Below are positions 6,041 through 7,272 of a DNA stretch of 7,272 bases, in pieces (the first letter of the stretch is position 1; each line of letters opens with the position of its first letter). Under the pieces are notes generated by a model. The model was not told the DNA's origin and did not search any database. It worked only from the letters and a program-made list of their open reading frames with translations. A program made the translations under genes and the position numbers. Source of the stretch: Chitinophagales bacterium (lineage in GTDB: Bacteria > Bacteroidota > Bacteroidia > Chitinophagales > JAHDHT01); NCBI GenBank assembly GCA_020631175.1, contig JAHDHT010000066.1, forward strand, positions 5,798 through 13,069, in the 5' to 3' direction.

Positions 6041-6066
6041 CATCTTTGCATAGTAAACAAAAGGGA
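6041..6066 (+). promoter_or_regulatory. Possible -7 box and Shine-Dalgarno site of the lipoprotein gene
   Basis: CATCTTTG at 6041-6048 differs from TAnnTTTG at one fixed position, but I see no TTG at the right distance upstream, so the promoter call is weak. AAGGGA at 6061-6066 lies six bases before the ATG at 6073. It is one of the few good Shine-Dalgarno-like sites in the window and supports that start over the upstream in-frame ATG at 6034. Confidence 0.35.
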
Positions 6067-6072
6067 TTAACA

Positions 6073-6933
6073 ATGAAATACTTTATGACTTTACTTGTTG
6101 TGGCTGTTGCTTTAGCCTCATGCAGCAATAAGAATATTTCTCAATCAACAAATTCAACTAAAAAAATGGAATTATCATTAAAAGAAAAAGCAGTTGCTGT
6201 TTTAGAAAGTCTTGAAACAGGAGCTAAAGAACCAATCGCTTACATCAATCCAAACAAATACATTCAACACAATCTTGCTGTTGGTGATGGATTAGCCGGT
6301 TTTGGTGAAGTAATGCAACATCAGCCTGAAGGTGGTTTCAAGGCAAAAGTTATTCGTGCTTTTGAAGACGGAAACTATGTATTTACACATACTGAATACG
6401 ATTTCTTTGGTCCTAAAGTAGGCTTTGATATCTTCAGATTCGAAGACGGTTTAATCGTGGAGCACTGGGATAACTTAGCAGAAATTACACCTCCAAATCC
6501 AAGTGGCAGAACACAATTAGATGGTGCAACTACCATTTCTGATGTAGATCAAACTGCAAAAAATAAGGAAATCGTACAAAGTATGATTACCGATGTATTT
6601 TTAAATGGGAAAGGTGAAAAAACACCTGAGTATATTAATCCTGCAAAATATATTCAGCATAACTCACAAGTTGCAGATGGCTTAGAGGGCTTAGGTGCTG
6701 CTTTAAAATATTTCGCTGAAAATGGTTTAGTCATGGAATATGATAGAGTACATATGATATTAGGAGAAGGAAACTTTGTTTTAAGTGTGAGTGAAGGAAA
6801 ATTCGGAAAAGGTGATCATGTTGCTTATTATGATCTGTTCAGATTAGAAGATGGTAAAGTAGTTGAGCACTGGGATGTGATTCAACCGATTCCTGCTAAA
6901 GAAGAATGGAAAAATGATAATGGAAAATTTTAA
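6073..6933 (+). CDS. Lipoprotein with two SnoaL-like (NTF2-fold) domains
   Basis: A protein of 286 residues. A lipoprotein signal peptide ends in the lipobox LASC with C17 as the lipidation site. The residues after it (SNKN) carry no acidic cluster of the surface-export type, so a periplasmic-facing lipoprotein is more likely. Two homologous domains follow, about 37-137 and 163-272. They share YINPxKYIQHN (57-67 and 187-197), a (F/Y)D(I/L)FRxEDG strand (118-126 and 253-261) and VEHWD (129-133 and 264-268). These fit the predicted SnoaL-like aldol-condensation enzymes (COG4922 type, NTF2 fold), though the activity of that group is largely unproven. Both halves retain the shared His, Trp and Asp, so neither looks decayed. 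The halves use different synonymous codons, so the duplication is old. Start chosen for its AAGGGA site and signal peptide. A strong terminator follows 18 bases after the stop. Confidence 0.9.
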   Translation: MKYFMTLLVVAVALASCSNKNISQSTNSTKKMELSLKEKAVAVLESLETGAKEPIAYINPNKYIQHNLAVGDGLAGFGEVMQHQPEGGFKAKVIRAFEDGNYVFTHTEYDFFGPKVGFDIFRFEDGLIVEHWDNLAEITPPNPSGRTQLDGATTISDVDQTAKNKEIVQSMITDVFLNGKGEKTPEYINPAKYIQHNSQVADGLEGLGAALKYFAENGLVMEYDRVHMILGEGNFVLSVSEGKFGKGDHVAYYDLFRLEDGKVVEHWDVIQPIPAKEEWKNDNGKF

Positions 6934-6951
6934 TCCATTTTTATAGTTAAG

Positions 6952-6985
6952 AAAAGGCCGCTCTTTCAAAAGAGCGGCCTTTTTT
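6952..6985 (+). terminator. Strong intrinsic terminator, probably bidirectional
   Basis: The arms AAAAGGCCGCTCTT (6952-6965) and AAGAGCGGCCTTTT (6970-6983) are perfectly complementary over 14 bp around a TCAA loop. A T-run at 6980-6985 ends transcripts of the lipoprotein gene. The A-run at the left foot gives four Us on the other strand, so it can also serve the converging gene that ends at 7013. Confidence 0.95.
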
Positions 6986-7012
6986 ATAGTATAGATTCTG
7001 ATTTATTTTTTA

Positions 7013-7272
7013 TTAATCTGATCCGGTAATTACGGAAGTCATTCTTGCTACAGCCCGATCAACTACTTCAATAACTAAGCGTGGAAGATTAGGATCTATG
7101 GCTGTCACTTGCCAACCTTTTTTGGTCTTTCCTTTTTTATTTACATATTCTTTTCTTTCCTGAATAAGGATATCTCCGTAAGGTGGATTCTTTTCCCACA
7201 TGTTTACTGAAAATTTCCCAAGAAAAGATTCATTGTATTGTCCGTAAACAGAACCTTCTTTACCGAAAGCAG
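7013..7272 (-). CDS. Partial gene of unknown function (C-terminal end only)
   Basis: The frame is open from the right edge of the window to a TAA at 7013-7015, giving the last 86 or so residues of a protein whose start lies outside. An internal ATG at 7201 exists, but the sequence upstream (with GQYNESFLGKFSVN) reads on as plausible protein, so the gene is probably longer. The visible part is mixed in character: a lysine/glycine-rich turn (VNKKGKTKKG) between strand-like stretches, then a LVIEVVDRAVARM segment near the end. No family is recognised. It converges on the lipoprotein gene and shares the terminator at 6952-6985. Confidence 0.65.
   Translation of the reverse strand, partial: AFGKEGSVYGQYNESFLGKFSVNMWEKNPPYGDILIQERKEYVNKKGKTKKGWQVTAIDPNLPRLVIEVVDRAVARMTSVITGSD

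Noticed and set aside
6034..6072. ATG start 13 codons upstream for the lipoprotein gene
   Set aside because: It would bury the signal peptide behind a polar HSSLHSKQKG extension. The ATG at 6073 has a good AAGGGA site and a standard lipoprotein signal.
5946..6128. Minus-strand open frame of 60 codons
   Set aside because: It is antisense to the end of the AraC gene and the start of the lipoprotein gene, both well supported.
1..7272. Defence island, prophage or insertion sequence
   Set aside because: No nuclease, toxin-antitoxin, transposase, integrase or phage structural gene is encoded in either strand.

Overview
This window is AT-rich bacterial DNA, most likely from a member of the Bacteroidota. 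The reasons are promoter-like sequences of the TAnnTTTG type, few clear Shine-Dalgarno sites, Bacteroidota-style AraC and SnoaL-like lipoprotein sequences, and characteristic dispersed intergenic repeats. I cannot name a genus. There is no CRISPR array, transposase, integrase, tRNA or rRNA that I can see.

Layout. Positions 1-127 are the 3' flank of a minus-strand operon and hold a REP-like hairpin repeat and short TTGAACTT repeats. Positions 128-2309 (minus strand) are a two-gene operon, with a short-chain dehydrogenase/reductase (SDR) first and a cytochrome P450 second. The two overlap by 8 nt. A 74-bp divergent promoter region separates this pair from a plus-strand operon at 2384-4647: surE (5'/3'-nucleotidase), a 3-helix membrane protein, a YcxB-like membrane protein that starts at TTG, and an exported protein of unknown function ending in Cys-Gly-Cys. 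Every junction in that operon overlaps. Positions 4648-5105 are a repeat-rich gap containing direct repeats, heptamer repeats, two copies of a 35-bp REP-like element and a GC-rich palindromic element. Then come an AraC-family regulator (5106-5981), a lipoprotein built of two SnoaL-like/NTF2-fold domains (6073-6933), a strong intrinsic terminator, and the 3' end of a minus-strand gene of unknown function that runs off the window.

How the parts may work together. The SDR and P450 are probably co-translated and are plausibly successive oxidation steps on an unknown, probably hydrophobic substrate. The P450's redox partners are not encoded here. The three genes behind surE look like a co-translated envelope module whose job cannot be read from sequence. 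The AraC regulator sits directly upstream of the lipoprotein in the same direction and may control it. That is inference from position only.

The most sequence-grounded unusual observation is that three related repeats, one beyond the P450 and two beyond the surE operon, lie in the same orientation relative to transcription. They keep a short hairpin through paired base changes. I see no convincing complete new defence or mobile system. The best candidates for something undescribed are the surE-linked membrane/exported module and the repeat family.
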